From Streptomyces bluensis (GTDB lineage Bacteria > Actinomycetota > Actinomycetes > Streptomycetales > Streptomycetaceae), in NCBI RefSeq assembly GCF_014650715.1, contig NZ_BMVM01000001.1:434001-498000 (forward strand): DNA of 64,000 bases, read 5' to 3'. The notes beneath the pieces were generated by a model. The model was not told the origin of the DNA and made no database searches. It saw only the letters and a program-made list of their open reading frames with translations. This document shows positions 1 through 8,314 of this stretch, in pieces. A program made the position numbers and the translations under genes. How positions within the stretch are numbered: the first letter of the stretch is position 1; every line of letters starts with the position of its first letter.

Positions 1-111
1 GCGGTGTTCCGGTGCGTGGTCGAGCCGCGGATGGAGTGGGCGTTCCGCTCCTCCGGCACGAGCGTGCCCAGGGACGAGAGTGCGCCCCGGGAGGCCGCGC
101 GGGCGCGCTGA
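1..111 (+). CDS. 3' end of an unidentified gene (partial)
   Basis: An open frame runs from the left edge to a TGA at 109-111 and gives 36 residues ending in a charged Arg/Ala-rich tail. I do not recognise the family from so short a piece. It is convergent with the dehydrogenase that ends at 137, leaving 25 bases between the two stops. It is listed because no other gene occupies this end, but it could be a chance frame in high-GC DNA. Confidence 0.3.
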   Translation, partial: AVFRCVVEPRMEWAFRSSGTSVPRDESAPREAARAR

Positions 112-136
112 CGGCCTCCTGGGGCGCGACGGGTTC

Positions 137-1156
137 TCAGCGATAGAACGCGGGCCGCTCGATCAGCTCGACCTCGACCCGGCCGCCCTCGGACTGGGCG
201 CGGACGCCCGCCTCGCAGACCGCAGCGGTGGCGTAGCCGTCCCACACGCTGGGCCCGGTGACCTCGCCGCGCCGGGTGGCGTCCACCCATGCCTGGACCT
301 GGCGGTCGTAGGCACCGGCGAACCGCTCCACGAAGTCCTGGGCGATGGTGCCGCCCCAGCGACCGGCCATGTCGGTGACGAGCGACTGCTCCTCGCCGAT
401 ACGGGCGGTGCCGCGCTCGCAGACCGCCTCGGCCTTCACCTGGTAGCCGAAGCCGCAGTTGACGTTGATCTCGACGTCGACGATCGCGCCGCCGTCGGTC
501 TCGAAGAGGACGAGCTGTGGGTCCGACAAGCCCTCGGGCGCGTTCTCGGAGGGCGTCGGGCGCAGGACGGTGACCGCCGTGATCTCCTGGTCGAGGAGCC
601 AGCGGGTCACGTCCATCTCGTGCACCACCGAATCGTTGATGAGCATCGCGGTGGTGAAGCCGGGCGGGCTGGCGGCGTTGCGGTGCCGGTTGTGGAGCAT
701 CAGCGGCCGGCCGAGCTGCCCGCTGTCGAGGAGCGCCTTGAGCTTCCTGTACTCGGCGTCGTAGCGCCGCATGAAGCCCACCTGGACCAGGCGGTGGCCC
801 CGCTTCCGCTCGGCCTCCATCACCCGCAGCGCCGAGGCCGCGTCGGGGGTCAGCGGCTTCTCGCACAGCACCGGCAGGTCGTGCTCGAACGCCGTCAGCA
901 GGGCCGCCTCGTGAGCGGGCCCCGGGGAGGCGATGAGCACGGCGTCGACGTCGCCCGCGGCCATGGCGGCGGCCGGGTCGGTGTACGCGGTGCAGCCGTC
1001 GATGCCGTCGGCGAGTCGCTTGGCCCGCTCGGGGTCGAGGTCCACGACGGCGGACACGCGCGCCCCGCTGATCACCTCGTCGATGCGGCGTACGTGATCG
1101 GCCCCCATCCGGCCGGTGCCGATGACGGCGACCCCGAGCGTTCCACGCTGAGTCAT
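137..1156 (-). CDS. iolG: Gfo/Idh/MocA oxidoreductase, IolG-like inositol 2-dehydrogenase
   Basis: This 339-residue NAD(P)-dependent dehydrogenase probably oxidises myo-inositol (or an isomer) to the inosose that feeds the divergent pathway. The Rossmann motif GTGRMG lies at residues 13-18, and the family EKP motif at 99-101. The catalytic pair appears as Asp175 and His179 in the stretch NDSVVHEMD, matching the Asp/His pair of characterised IolG enzymes. The ATG at 1154-1156 was chosen because translation from there begins directly with the Rossmann strand; the frame stays open upstream to 1684 but that part overlaps the preceding gene. It is the last gene of the leftward ABC transporter operon, 26 bases after the isomerase gene. 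The exact inositol isomer used cannot be read from sequence; scyllo-inositol dehydrogenase is possible. Confidence 0.85.
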   Translation of the reverse strand: MTQRGTLGVAVIGTGRMGADHVRRIDEVISGARVSAVVDLDPERAKRLADGIDGCTAYTDPAAAMAAGDVDAVLIASPGPAHEAALLTAFEHDLPVLCEKPLTPDAASALRVMEAERKRGHRLVQVGFMRRYDAEYRKLKALLDSGQLGRPLMLHNRHRNAASPPGFTTAMLINDSVVHEMDVTRWLLDQEITAVTVLRPTPSENAPEGLSDPQLVLFETDGGAIVDVEINVNCGFGYQVKAEAVCERGTARIGEEQSLVTDMAGRWGGTIAQDFVERFAGAYDRQVQAWVDATRRGEVTGPSVWDGYATAAVCEAGVRAQSEGGRVEVELIERPAFYR

Positions 1157-1182
1157 GGTGGGTGGTGGTCCCTTCGAGTGGG

Positions 1183-2085
1183 TCAGGCGCCGCAGGAGCG
1201 GAGGAACTTGCGGGTGCGGACCGCGATGGGCAGCGGCTTGTCCGGCTCGCAGGGGTACATGTCCTGCTCGACGATCGCGAACAGGTCCACGCCCAGCCCC
1301 TGGGCCGCCGTCAGGACCGGCTCCAGCTCCGGTACGCCCGCCGGGGGTTCGCACATCACACCGCGCTGGACCGCGGGGCCGAACGGAACGCCGTTGCGCA
1401 CCACGTCGGCCAGGATCTCCGGGTCCACCTGCTTGAGGTGCAGATAGCCGATGCGCTCGCCGTACGTCTCGATCAGCTTGACGCTGTCGCCGCCGCAGTA
1501 GGCGTAGTGCCCGGTGTCCAGGCAGAGGTTGACGAGACCCGAGTCCGTCGAGTCGAGGAAGCGCTCGACGTGCTCCTCGGTGTCGATGTGGGTGTCCGCG
1601 TGCGGGTGCACCACGATGTCGAGGCCGTACGTCTCCTTGACCTCGCGCCCGAGCCGCTCCATGCCCGTGCTGAGGTGGCCCCACTGCTCGGTGGTGAGTT
1701 CGGCCGGCTCGATGATCTCGGCGGTCTTGTCGTCCCGCCAGAACGACGGGATGACCACCAGGTGCTTGGCGCCCATGGCCTGGGTGAGCGCGGCGACCTG
1801 GCCCACGTGCTCCCAGGTGGCGTCCCAGACGGACGGGCCGCGGTGCAGCGAGGTGAAGACCGTGCCCGCCGACACCTTGAGGTCGCGCCGGGTGACCTCG
1901 TCGGTGAGCCGGGCCGGGTCGGTCGGCAGATAGCCGTACGGTCCGAGCTCGATCCAGGAGTAGCCGGCCTCGGCGACCTCGTCCAGGAACCGTTCCCAGG
2001 GCACCTGCTGCGGGTCGTCGGGGAACCAGACGCCCCAGGAGTCGGGGGCCGAGCCGACCCGGATGCGGTCCAGGGCAGAGGTCAT
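1183..2085 (-). CDS. TIM-barrel sugar phosphate isomerase/epimerase, IolE/IolI-like
   Basis: A 300-residue protein of the AP endonuclease 2/xylose isomerase-like barrel family. In inositol operons this fold provides inosose dehydratase (IolE) or inosose isomerase (IolI), so it probably handles the product of the neighbouring IolG-like enzyme. Metal-ligand regions typical of the fold are visible: WIELGP near residue 46, VHPHAD in the middle, CLDTGH, and HLKQVD followed by a late IVEQDMY segment. The ATG at 2083-2085 starts one base after the stop of the ATPase gene, so the two are probably translationally coupled. I cannot separate dehydratase from isomerase by eye; no other iolE candidate lies in the cluster, which favours dehydratase. 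Confidence 0.8.
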   Translation of the reverse strand: MTSALDRIRVGSAPDSWGVWFPDDPQQVPWERFLDEVAEAGYSWIELGPYGYLPTDPARLTDEVTRRDLKVSAGTVFTSLHRGPSVWDATWEHVGQVAALTQAMGAKHLVVIPSFWRDDKTAEIIEPAELTTEQWGHLSTGMERLGREVKETYGLDIVVHPHADTHIDTEEHVERFLDSTDSGLVNLCLDTGHYAYCGGDSVKLIETYGERIGYLHLKQVDPEILADVVRNGVPFGPAVQRGVMCEPPAGVPELEPVLTAAQGLGVDLFAIVEQDMYPCEPDKPLPIAVRTRKFLRSCGA

Positions 2086-2086
2086 G

Positions 2087-2998
2087 TCAGGACTTTCCTT
2101 CCGAAGGTGCCGCCACGGATGCGGTGAGGTCCTCCTTCTCGGGGAGCTCCTCGACGTCGACACCGCTGACTTGGGCCAACTCGTGCTTGAGCGCGGCGAG
2201 TTCGGCACCGCCCGCCATGTGGTTGGTGAGCTCTTCGAGGCTGATCTCACTGCGCGGAGCGCTGAGCTCCATGGTGCCCAGGCGCAGCACGCTGAAGTGG
2301 TCGCCGACCATGTAGGCGTGGTGCGGGTTGTGGGTGATGAAGATGACGCCCAGGCCGCGGTCGCGGGCGGCGGCGATGTACTTGAGCACCACACCGGACT
2401 GCTTCACACCGAGGGCGGCGGTCGGCTCGTCCAGGATCAGCACCCTGGCGCCGAAGTAGACGGCACGGGCGATCGCCACACACTGGCGCTGGCCGCCCGA
2501 CAGGGTGCCGATCGGCTGCTCCAGGTCGTCGAGGACGATGCCCATGTTGCGCAGCTCTTCGTCCGCGGTCTTCTTCATCTTCTCGATGTCGAGACGGCGG
2601 ATCGGCCAGGGGCCCTTGGTCATCTCCGAGCCGAGGAAGAAGTTGCGCCACACCGGCATCAGCGGCACGGTCGCCAGGTCCTGGTACACGGTGGCGATGC
2701 CGCGGTCGAGTGCTTCTCGCGGGGTGGAGAAGCGCACCGGTTCGCCGTCGACGAGGAACTCGCCCTCGGTGTGCTGGTGCAGCCCTGAGATGATCTTGAT
2801 GAGGGTGGACTTGCCGGCGCCGTTGTCGCCCAGCACACATGTGACCTTGCTGGGGTGCACCTGGAGGTCGACGCCGTGCAGGGCGCGGATGTTGCCGTAC
2901 GCCTTGCCCGCACCGCGCAGTTCGACGGTGGGGGCGCCGTCCGTGGGCGGGGTGTCCTGCAGGACGGCTCCCGCGGTCTGGGATTCGTTGGTAGCCAT
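2087..2998 (-). CDS. Sugar ABC transporter ATP-binding protein (single NBD)
   Basis: A 303-residue cytoplasmic ATPase that powers import through the adjacent permease. Walker A is GDNGAGKST at residues 57-65, the signature is LSGGQRQ, and Walker B is [10 protein letters not shown], followed by the switch His in IFITHN. Typical CUT2 sugar ATPases such as RbsA carry two fused nucleotide-binding domains and are about 500 residues, whereas this one has a single domain, as in FrcA-type systems, and presumably acts as a homodimer. The C-terminal 50 residues form an acidic, Lys/Glu-rich tail without a recognisable domain. It lies 8 bases after the permease and is followed almost without a gap by the isomerase gene. 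Confidence 0.93.
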   Translation of the reverse strand: MATNESQTAGAVLQDTPPTDGAPTVELRGAGKAYGNIRALHGVDLQVHPSKVTCVLGDNGAGKSTLIKIISGLHQHTEGEFLVDGEPVRFSTPREALDRGIATVYQDLATVPLMPVWRNFFLGSEMTKGPWPIRRLDIEKMKKTADEELRNMGIVLDDLEQPIGTLSGGQRQCVAIARAVYFGARVLILDEPTAALGVKQSGVVLKYIAAARDRGLGVIFITHNPHHAYMVGDHFSVLRLGTMELSAPRSEISLEELTNHMAGGAELAALKHELAQVSGVDVEELPEKEDLTASVAAPSEGKS

Positions 2999-3006
2999 GG
3001 GTCACT

Positions 3007-4083
3007 TCACCTCCGGGTCGCCGTACGGCGGACCCACAGATTGATCAGGGTGGCGCCGAGGAGCATCACGCCGAGGAAGGCCTTGAACCAGTCGGGGTTC
3101 CAGCCGGCGTAGACGATGCCCTGATTGACCATGCCGAACATGAACGCGCCGAAGACCGGACCGATCGCCGAGCCGTAGCCGCCGGTCAGCAGACAGCCAC
3201 CGATGACCGCGGCGGCGATGTAGATCAGCTCCTGCCCGACGCCCTCACCGGACTGCACGGTGCTGAAGGAGAACAGGTTGTGCATGCCCACGAACCAGGC
3301 GCCGAGCCCGACCAGCATGAACAGGGATATCTTCGTGAACGTCACCGGCACGCCCACCGCGCGGGCGCTGTTCTGGTTACCGCCCACCGCGAAGATCCAG
3401 TTGCCGTACTTGGTGCGCAGCAGCACCCACGTGGCCAACGCCGCGAACACCAGCCAGTACACCACGGTGATCTTGACGGTGACACCGCCGACCTGGAACG
3501 TCGAGGCGAAGATCGCCTTCGCCTGGTCGAAGCCGTCCATGTCGCTGATGTTGTCCGTGGCCACGTTCCCGGTGACCAGTTTCGTGACCGCCAGGTTGAC
3601 GCCTTGCAGGATCAGGAACGTACCCAGGGTGACCAGGAAGCTCGGCAGGCCGGTCTTGACCAGCATCCACCCGTTGAACGCCCCGACCGCCAGCGACACC
3701 ACCAGTGCCGCGATCACGCCCACCCACACGTTCATCGTCAGCTGGTAGCTGACCATGCTCGCGGTCAGCGCCGAGGTGATGACCGCGACACCGGCGGAGA
3801 GGTCGAACTCCCCGCCGATCATCAACAGGGCCACGGGCAGGGCCATGAGCCCGATCGTCGACGACTGGTAGAGGATGTTGGCCATCGCGCTGGCCTCGCG
3901 CACCGGCGGTGCAGCGGCCAGGAAGAAGATGTACACCGCGACCGCGCCGAGGAAGACGCCCACTTCGGGGCGGGCGAGCAGCTTCAGCGCCAGGGGGCGC
4001 TGCGCGGTCCGCCCGTCGGTCTGCTGGGGGCCGGAGGCCGGCGGTGTCTCCACCGCCGGCGCAGCCTGTTGCGTCATGCTCAT
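3007..4083 (-). CDS. Sugar ABC transporter permease (CUT2/RbsC type)
   Basis: A 358-residue integral membrane protein with about nine to ten hydrophobic segments, preceded by a 30-residue Gln/Pro/Ala-rich cytoplasmic tail. The EFDLSAGV stretch and the later AVIGG--LTGGYGSAIG--GA segment are the conserved cytoplasmic loops of ribose/inositol-type permeases. The first ATG (4081-4083) shares one base with the TGA stop of the binding-protein gene (TGATG), which implies translational coupling; a second ATG lies two codons downstream. With the lipoprotein and the single ATPase gene it forms a complete importer. The inositol substrate is inferred from the surrounding catabolic genes. Confidence 0.93.
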   Translation of the reverse strand: MSMTQQAAPAVETPPASGPQQTDGRTAQRPLALKLLARPEVGVFLGAVAVYIFFLAAAPPVREASAMANILYQSSTIGLMALPVALLMIGGEFDLSAGVAVITSALTASMVSYQLTMNVWVGVIAALVVSLAVGAFNGWMLVKTGLPSFLVTLGTFLILQGVNLAVTKLVTGNVATDNISDMDGFDQAKAIFASTFQVGGVTVKITVVYWLVFAALATWVLLRTKYGNWIFAVGGNQNSARAVGVPVTFTKISLFMLVGLGAWFVGMHNLFSFSTVQSGEGVGQELIYIAAAVIGGCLLTGGYGSAIGPVFGAFMFGMVNQGIVYAGWNPDWFKAFLGVMLLGATLINLWVRRTATRR

Positions 4084-5099
4084 CACCGAGTGCCCTTCGC
4101 GGCGAACTTGGCGACCGCCTCCACGTTGGACTTGTCCACGAAAGCCGGACCGGTCAGCACCGGAGCCTCGCCGCCGCCCATGTAGTTGCCGTTGTTCTTG
4201 TACAGCCACAGCGAGTCGATCGACAGGTAGCCCTGCAGGTAGGGCTGCTGGTCGACGGCGAACGCGATGTCGCCGTCCTTGATCGCGCCGGTCAGTTCCT
4301 TGTTGAGGTCGAAGGTGGCGACCTTCGCCTTGCTGCCCGCCTCGCCGACCGACTGCGCCGCGGTCAGTGCGAACGGGGCGCCGAGAGCGACGACGTAGTC
4401 GATGGAGGAGTCCTGCTTGAGCTTCGCGTTGATCGTCGACTTCACCGACGGCATGTCGGTGCCGTTGACGTTAAGGTTCTCCGTCTTGCCCTCGAACGTC
4501 TTCTTCACGCCCGCGCAGCGCTGCTCCAGGCCGACGTTGCCCTGCTCCTGGATGACGCAGACGGCCTTCTTGGCGCCTTCCTCGTTGAGCTTCTTGCCCA
4601 GCGCCTCGCCCGCCACCGTCTCGTCCTGCCCGAAGAACTCCAGCAGGTTCAGCGACTTCCAGTCACTGAGGCCCGAGTTCAGGCCGACGACCGGGATACC
4701 GGCCTTCTCCGCCTTGGCGACGACGTCCTTCATGGCGTCCGGCTTGGCGAGGGTGATCGCGATGCCGTCGACCTTCTGGTCGATCGCGTTCTGGACCAGG
4801 TTGGCCTGGTTGCCCGCGTTCGGGTCCGCCGAGTAGATGAGCTTGATGTTGTCCTTGGCCGCGGCGGCCTCGGCGCCCTTGCGGACGATGTCCCAGAACG
4901 TGTCGCCGGGCGCCTGGTGAGTGACCAGCGCGACCGTCATTCTGGGAGTGCTCGCCTTGCCCGCGGAGGCGTTGTCGCCGCCCTCCTCGGACTTCTTGCC
5001 GCCCGAGCTGCTGGAGCAGCCCGCTATGAGCAGCGCGGACGCCGCGGCCAGGGCGACGAAGGGCGCGACTCGGCGGGAGCGGGCGTGAAAACGGTCCAT
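4083..5099 (-). CDS. Sugar-binding lipoprotein of ABC transporter
   Basis: A 338-residue periplasmic-binding-protein-like domain 4 lipoprotein. It starts at the ATG at 5097-5099 behind an AAGGAAAG ribosome binding site. The N-terminus has a basic region, a hydrophobic segment and a lipobox LLIAGC, so the mature protein is anchored at Cys and faces outward. A Ser/Gly/Lys linker precedes the ribose-binding fold, which has the conserved ends VALVTHQ--DTFW, VDGIAITLAKPDA and GIPVVGLNSG. It opens the leftward operon and diverges from iolC. Genomic context makes inositol the likely ligand; ribose-like sugars are the alternative. Confidence 0.92.
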   Translation of the reverse strand: MDRFHARSRRVAPFVALAAASALLIAGCSSSSGGKKSEEGGDNASAGKASTPRMTVALVTHQAPGDTFWDIVRKGAEAAAAKDNIKLIYSADPNAGNQANLVQNAIDQKVDGIAITLAKPDAMKDVVAKAEKAGIPVVGLNSGLSDWKSLNLLEFFGQDETVAGEALGKKLNEEGAKKAVCVIQEQGNVGLEQRCAGVKKTFEGKTENLNVNGTDMPSVKSTINAKLKQDSSIDYVVALGAPFALTAAQSVGEAGSKAKVATFDLNKELTGAIKDGDIAFAVDQQPYLQGYLSIDSLWLYKNNGNYMGGGEAPVLTGPAFVDKSNVEAVAKFAAKGTR

Positions 5100-5233
5100 C
5101 TTTCCTTGCACCTCACTGTGCTTTTCGGGGGGAAAGGGAACGGGACGGCGTCGGGCGAGAGGCCCGCCGCGGGCCCGGGCATTGAAAGCCTGGGTCATTG
5201 TGCCGGTGGAGCGGCGGTGTCGTTGGGACGGGA

Positions 5234-5247
5234 TACAAACGCCTGTC
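5234..5247 (-). promoter_or_regulatory. Putative operator copy 1 in inositol promoter
   Basis: The minus strand reads GACAGGCGTTTGTA, a close match to GTCAAGCGTTTGTA at 5306-5319 and a partial match to GACAAGCATTCCTG in front of the GntR gene. It lies closer to the transporter operon. The pattern is seen directly; that it binds the GntR protein is inferred. Confidence 0.5.
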
Positions 5248-5298
5248 CCACCCAGCTGTCAATACTTTGTTAAGACATCATTTCAGTTGCAGGTCCGA

Positions 5299-5321
5299 AT
5301 GTCAGTACAAACGCTTGACAT
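5299..5321. promoter_or_regulatory. Putative operator copy 2 with inverted repeat
   Basis: ATGTCA and TGACAT form perfect six-base arms around 11 bases. The minus strand of this site contains GTCAAGCGTTTGTA. It sits about 110 bases before iolC, on the right side of the divergent promoter. Confidence 0.5.
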
Positions 5322-5428
5322 GGGCTCGCCCGTGGACCTACACCTGATGTACGTCCGGGCCAGCGTGCCCGCATCCCCCGCACCCCGGGCCCTCCACGGC
5401 CCGCATCCCCGTACGAGGAGTGACGCGC

Positions 5429-6385
5429 ATGCCCGAGTCCGCCGAAACGTTCGACCTCATCACCATGGGCCGCATCGGGGTCGATCTGTACCCTTTGCAG
5501 ACCGGTGTGCCACTTCCGCAAGTCGAGTCCTTCGGCAAGTTCCTGGGGGGATCGGCGGCCAACGTGGCCGTGGCCGCCGCGCGCCTGGGTCACGCTACCG
5601 CTGTGATCACCCGGACCGGTAACGACCCCTTCGGTTCGTATCTCCACGACGCCCTACGGGAGTTCGGTGTCGACGACCGCTTTGTCACCCCGGTCGACGC
5701 CTACCAGACTCCGATCACGTTCTGTGAGATCTTCCCTCCGGACGACTTCCCGCTGTACTTCTACCGTCGGCCCAAGGCTCCGGACCTGGAGATCAACGCC
5801 GACGAGCTGGACTTCTCCGCCATCCGCACGGCCCGCATCTTCTGGGTCACCGGCACCGGCCTGAGTGAGGAGCCCAGCCGTTCGGCCACCCTCGCAGCTC
5901 TGAAGGCGCGCGACAAGTCGGGCATCACGGTCTTCGACCTCGACTGGCGCCCGATGTTCTGGAACGACCCGGATTCCGCCCGCCCGTACTACGCCGAGGC
6001 CCTCGCCCACGCCACCGTGGCCGTCGGCAACCTCGACGAGTGCGAGATCGCCACCGGCGTCCGCGAACCCAAAGCCTGCGCCCAGGCCCTGCTCGACGCC
6101 GGGGTGGAGCTGGCCGTCGTCAAGCAGGGCCCCAAGGGCGTGCTGGCTGTCCACCGCGACGGCACCACCGCGGAGGTCCCGCCGGTGCCCGTGGAGGTCG
6201 TCAACGGGCTGGGTGCCGGGGACGCCTTCGGCGGCTCGCTCTGCCACGGCCTGCTCAGCGGCTGGGAGCTGGAGAAGACCATGCGGTACGCCAACGCGGC
6301 CGGCGCCCTCGTCGCCTCCCGGCTCGCCTGCTCCTCCGCGATGCCCACCGAGTCCGAGGTCGACGACCTCCTCGCGCGCGGCTGA
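5429..6385 (+). CDS. iolC: 5-dehydro-2-deoxygluconokinase, PfkB family
   Basis: A 318-residue PfkB/ribokinase-fold kinase that phosphorylates 5-dehydro-2-deoxy-D-gluconate in inositol catabolism. The N-terminal TMGRIGVDLYP and the following GGSAANVAVAAARLG motif match IolC proteins, and the C-terminal anion-hole motif is NGLGAGDAFGG, with the catalytic Asp in GAGD. FDLDWRPMFW is characteristic of the IolC branch. The ATG at 5429 was chosen because a GAGGAG site lies 8 bases upstream; the in-frame GTG at 5420 overlaps that site. It is the first gene of the rightward operon and is followed 30 bases later by the aldolase gene. Confidence 0.93.
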   Translation: MPESAETFDLITMGRIGVDLYPLQTGVPLPQVESFGKFLGGSAANVAVAAARLGHATAVITRTGNDPFGSYLHDALREFGVDDRFVTPVDAYQTPITFCEIFPPDDFPLYFYRRPKAPDLEINADELDFSAIRTARIFWVTGTGLSEEPSRSATLAALKARDKSGITVFDLDWRPMFWNDPDSARPYYAEALAHATVAVGNLDECEIATGVREPKACAQALLDAGVELAVVKQGPKGVLAVHRDGTTAEVPPVPVEVVNGLGAGDAFGGSLCHGLLSGWELEKTMRYANAAGALVASRLACSSAMPTESEVDDLLARG

Positions 6386-6415
6386 CCGACGTCACCCCCT
6401 GAACGGAGCGAAGTC

Positions 6416-7294
6416 TTGAGCATCAGCATCCCCGACCTCGTCACGGTGCGCGCCCGGCATCCTGAGGCCATCGCCGAAGCCGCCGCCCGCCGCGTCCGCC
6501 GGCCACTGATCGGCGACAGCGGCCGCCTGATGATCGTGGCCGCCGACCACCCGGCGCGCGGCGCCCTCGGTGTGGGCGGTCACCGCCTGGCCATGGCCAA
6601 CCGGGCCGACCTGCTGGAGCGCCTGTGCGTCGCTCTGTCGCGACCGGGCGTCGACGGAGTGCTCGCCACCGCGGACATCCTGGAGGACCTGCTGCTCCTC
6701 GGCGTCCTGGACGACAAGGTGGTCATGGGCTCCATGAACCGCGGGGGACTGGCCGGCGCGTCCTTCGAGATGGACGACCGCTTCACCGGCCACCGCGCCG
6801 AGGACATCGAGCGGCTCCGCTTCGACGCGGGGAAGCTGCTGGTGCGCATCGACTACGACGACGCCGGCTCCCTGCGGACTTTGGAGACCACCGCCCGGAC
6901 CATCGACGACATGGCGGCGCGCCGGCTGCCGCTGTTCGTCGAGCCGTTCATATCCCGCCGCGTGGACGGCGCGGTCCGCAACGACCTGAGCGCCGAGGCC
7001 GTCACCCGGTCCATCGCGATCGCCTCGGGCCTCGGCGGCACCTCCGCGTACACCTGGCTGAAGCTGCCCGTCACCGAGGACCCCGACGACATGGCTCAGG
7101 CGCTGGAGGCGTCCACCCTGCCGGTGGTCCTGCTGGGCGGGGAGGTCGGCCGGGACCAGGAGGGCGCGTACGAGAAGTGGCGCAAGGCCCTGCGGCTGCC
7201 CACCGTGCAGGGCATGGTCGTCGGCCGGTCCCTGCTCTACCCCGCCGAAGGCAGCGTGGAGACCGCGGTGGACACCGCGGTCGGACTGCTCTGA
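6416..7294 (+). CDS. IolJ-like class I aldolase (annotated DeoC-like in actinobacteria)
   Basis: A 292-residue aldolase-like barrel protein located between iolC and iolB. Its position predicts the 2-deoxy-5-keto-D-gluconate 6-phosphate aldolase step, which yields dihydroxyacetone phosphate and malonate semialdehyde. The sequence LMIVAADHPARG near residue 40 and the WLKLPV stretch near residue 215, which supplies a candidate Schiff-base Lys, are consistent with a DeoC/LacD-type class I aldolase. The start is TTG at 6416 with a GGAG site 8 bases upstream; a later in-frame GTG at 6443 is the alternative. Substrate assignment rests on operon context. Confidence 0.8.
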   Translation: MSISIPDLVTVRARHPEAIAEAAARRVRRPLIGDSGRLMIVAADHPARGALGVGGHRLAMANRADLLERLCVALSRPGVDGVLATADILEDLLLLGVLDDKVVMGSMNRGGLAGASFEMDDRFTGHRAEDIERLRFDAGKLLVRIDYDDAGSLRTLETTARTIDDMAARRLPLFVEPFISRRVDGAVRNDLSAEAVTRSIAIASGLGGTSAYTWLKLPVTEDPDDMAQALEASTLPVVLLGGEVGRDQEGAYEKWRKALRLPTVQGMVVGRSLLYPAEGSVETAVDTAVGLL

Positions 7295-7300
7295 TTCCGG

Positions 7301-7363
7301 GTAGGTCCCGGAAACCCTGGTATGTCCCGACCCCGCGTACGTCCCACGACCCAGGTACGTCCT
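7301..7363 (+). repeat. Four spaced GTANGTCCY repeats before iolB
   Basis: Copies begin at 7301, 7320, 7337 and 7355 (GTAGGTCCC, GTATGTCCC, GTACGTCCC, GTACGTCCT), a spacing of 17-19 bases. They fill the 92-base gap between the aldolase gene and iolB. The function is unknown: a degenerate tandem repeat or a phased protein-binding array are both possible. Confidence 0.6.
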
Positions 7364-7386
7364 GGAACGAGCCGAGGAATCACATC

Positions 7387-8268
7387 ATGACCACCACGCA
7401 CCACCTTCCGGCGGGCAAGGCCACCGGTGACGCCTACACCGTGAACGTCACCCCCGAGTCGGCCGGCTGGGGCTACTCCAGCCTGCGGGTGCTGGAGCTG
7501 CCGCCGGGCGGCTGGCACAGCTTCGACAGCGGTGACAGCGAGTGGATCGTGCTGCCGCTCGCGGGCTCCTGCACGGTCGCCGTCGACGACGAGACATTCC
7601 GGCTGCGCGGACGCGAGAGCGTCTTCAACGGGGTCAGCGACTTCGCGTACGTGCCGCGCGACGCGCAGGCCTCGATCGCCTCCCGCGACGGCGGGCGCTT
7701 CGCCCTGACCGGCGCCCGCTGCGAGCGCCGGCTGCCCGCCCGCTACGGCCCGGCGTCCTCCGTCCCGGTCGAGTTGCGGGGCACCGGCTCCTGCTCGCGC
7801 CAGGTCAACAACTTCGGCGCGGCCGACGTGTTTGAATGCGACAAGCTCATCGCCGTCGAGGTGATCACGCCCGGCGGGAACTGGTCGTCCTTCCCGCCGC
7901 ACAAGCACGACGAGCACCGGCCCGGCGAGGAGTCGGAGCTGGAGGAGATCTACTACTTCGAGTTCGCCGACCACGAGGGCGTCCCCGGCCTCGGCTACCA
8001 GCGGGTCTCCCCCTCCGGACACGGCGCGGGCACGGACGTGCTGGCCGAGGTGCGCGACGGCGACGTCGTCCTCATCCCGGACGGCTGGCACGGACCCTCC
8101 ATGGCCGTGCCCGGCCACCACATGTACTACCTCAACGTCATGGCGGGCCCGGACCCCGACCGCGCCTGGCTGATCTGCGACCACCCGGACCACACCTGGA
8201 TCCGCGGCACATGGCCCGAGCAGCCGGTCGACCCGCGCCTGCCCCTCTACACCGCCCCCGCCCAGTGA
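7387..8268 (+). CDS. iolB: 5-deoxy-glucuronate isomerase
   Basis: A 293-residue bicupin enzyme that converts 5-deoxy-D-glucuronate to 5-dehydro-2-deoxy-D-gluconate, the substrate of IolC. The second cupin holds the metal site: WSSFPPHKHDEH, the Glu-containing ELEEIYYFEF, and later DGWHGPSMAVPG with HHMYYLNVMAG. Length matches the family. The ATG at 7387 follows a GAGGAAT site. It is preceded by the repeat-bearing 92-base gap and followed 46 bases later by iolD in the same operon. Confidence 0.95.
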   Translation: MTTTHHLPAGKATGDAYTVNVTPESAGWGYSSLRVLELPPGGWHSFDSGDSEWIVLPLAGSCTVAVDDETFRLRGRESVFNGVSDFAYVPRDAQASIASRDGGRFALTGARCERRLPARYGPASSVPVELRGTGSCSRQVNNFGAADVFECDKLIAVEVITPGGNWSSFPPHKHDEHRPGEESELEEIYYFEFADHEGVPGLGYQRVSPSGHGAGTDVLAEVRDGDVVLIPDGWHGPSMAVPGHHMYYLNVMAGPDPDRAWLICDHPDHTWIRGTWPEQPVDPRLPLYTAPAQ

Positions 8269-8314
8269 AGTTTCCCGCGGCCCCCGCGAGAGAACCCGTA
8301 GCAGTGAGGTCCCG

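Larger units (their letters stand above)
5100..5428. promoter_or_regulatory. Divergent promoter region of the two inositol operons
   Basis: These 329 gene-free bases separate the binding-protein gene (leftward) from iolC (rightward). The right-hand part is unusually AT-rich for this genome. Two direct copies of TACAAACGC(C/T)TG lie at 5234-5245 and 5306-5317, 72 bases apart. The second is inside an inverted repeat, ATGTCA at 5299-5304 and TGACAT at 5316-5321. Read on the minus strand both resemble the site in front of the GntR gene. No -35/-10 pair could be assigned with confidence. Confidence 0.7.

Noticed and set aside
80..1447. A 455-codon plus-strand frame over the IolG and isomerase genes.
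   Set aside because: It is antisense to two well-supported genes and has no domain; the composition is that of a shadow.
7301..7363. The repeat array considered as a CRISPR.
   Set aside because: Units are only nine bases with eight- to ten-base spacers and no cas genes lie in the window.
6625..8268. A 547-codon frame that would fuse an N-terminal extension to IolB.
   Set aside because: Its first 254 codons overlap the aldolase gene in a different frame and are Arg-rich; IolB begins at the ATG at 7387 with family length.
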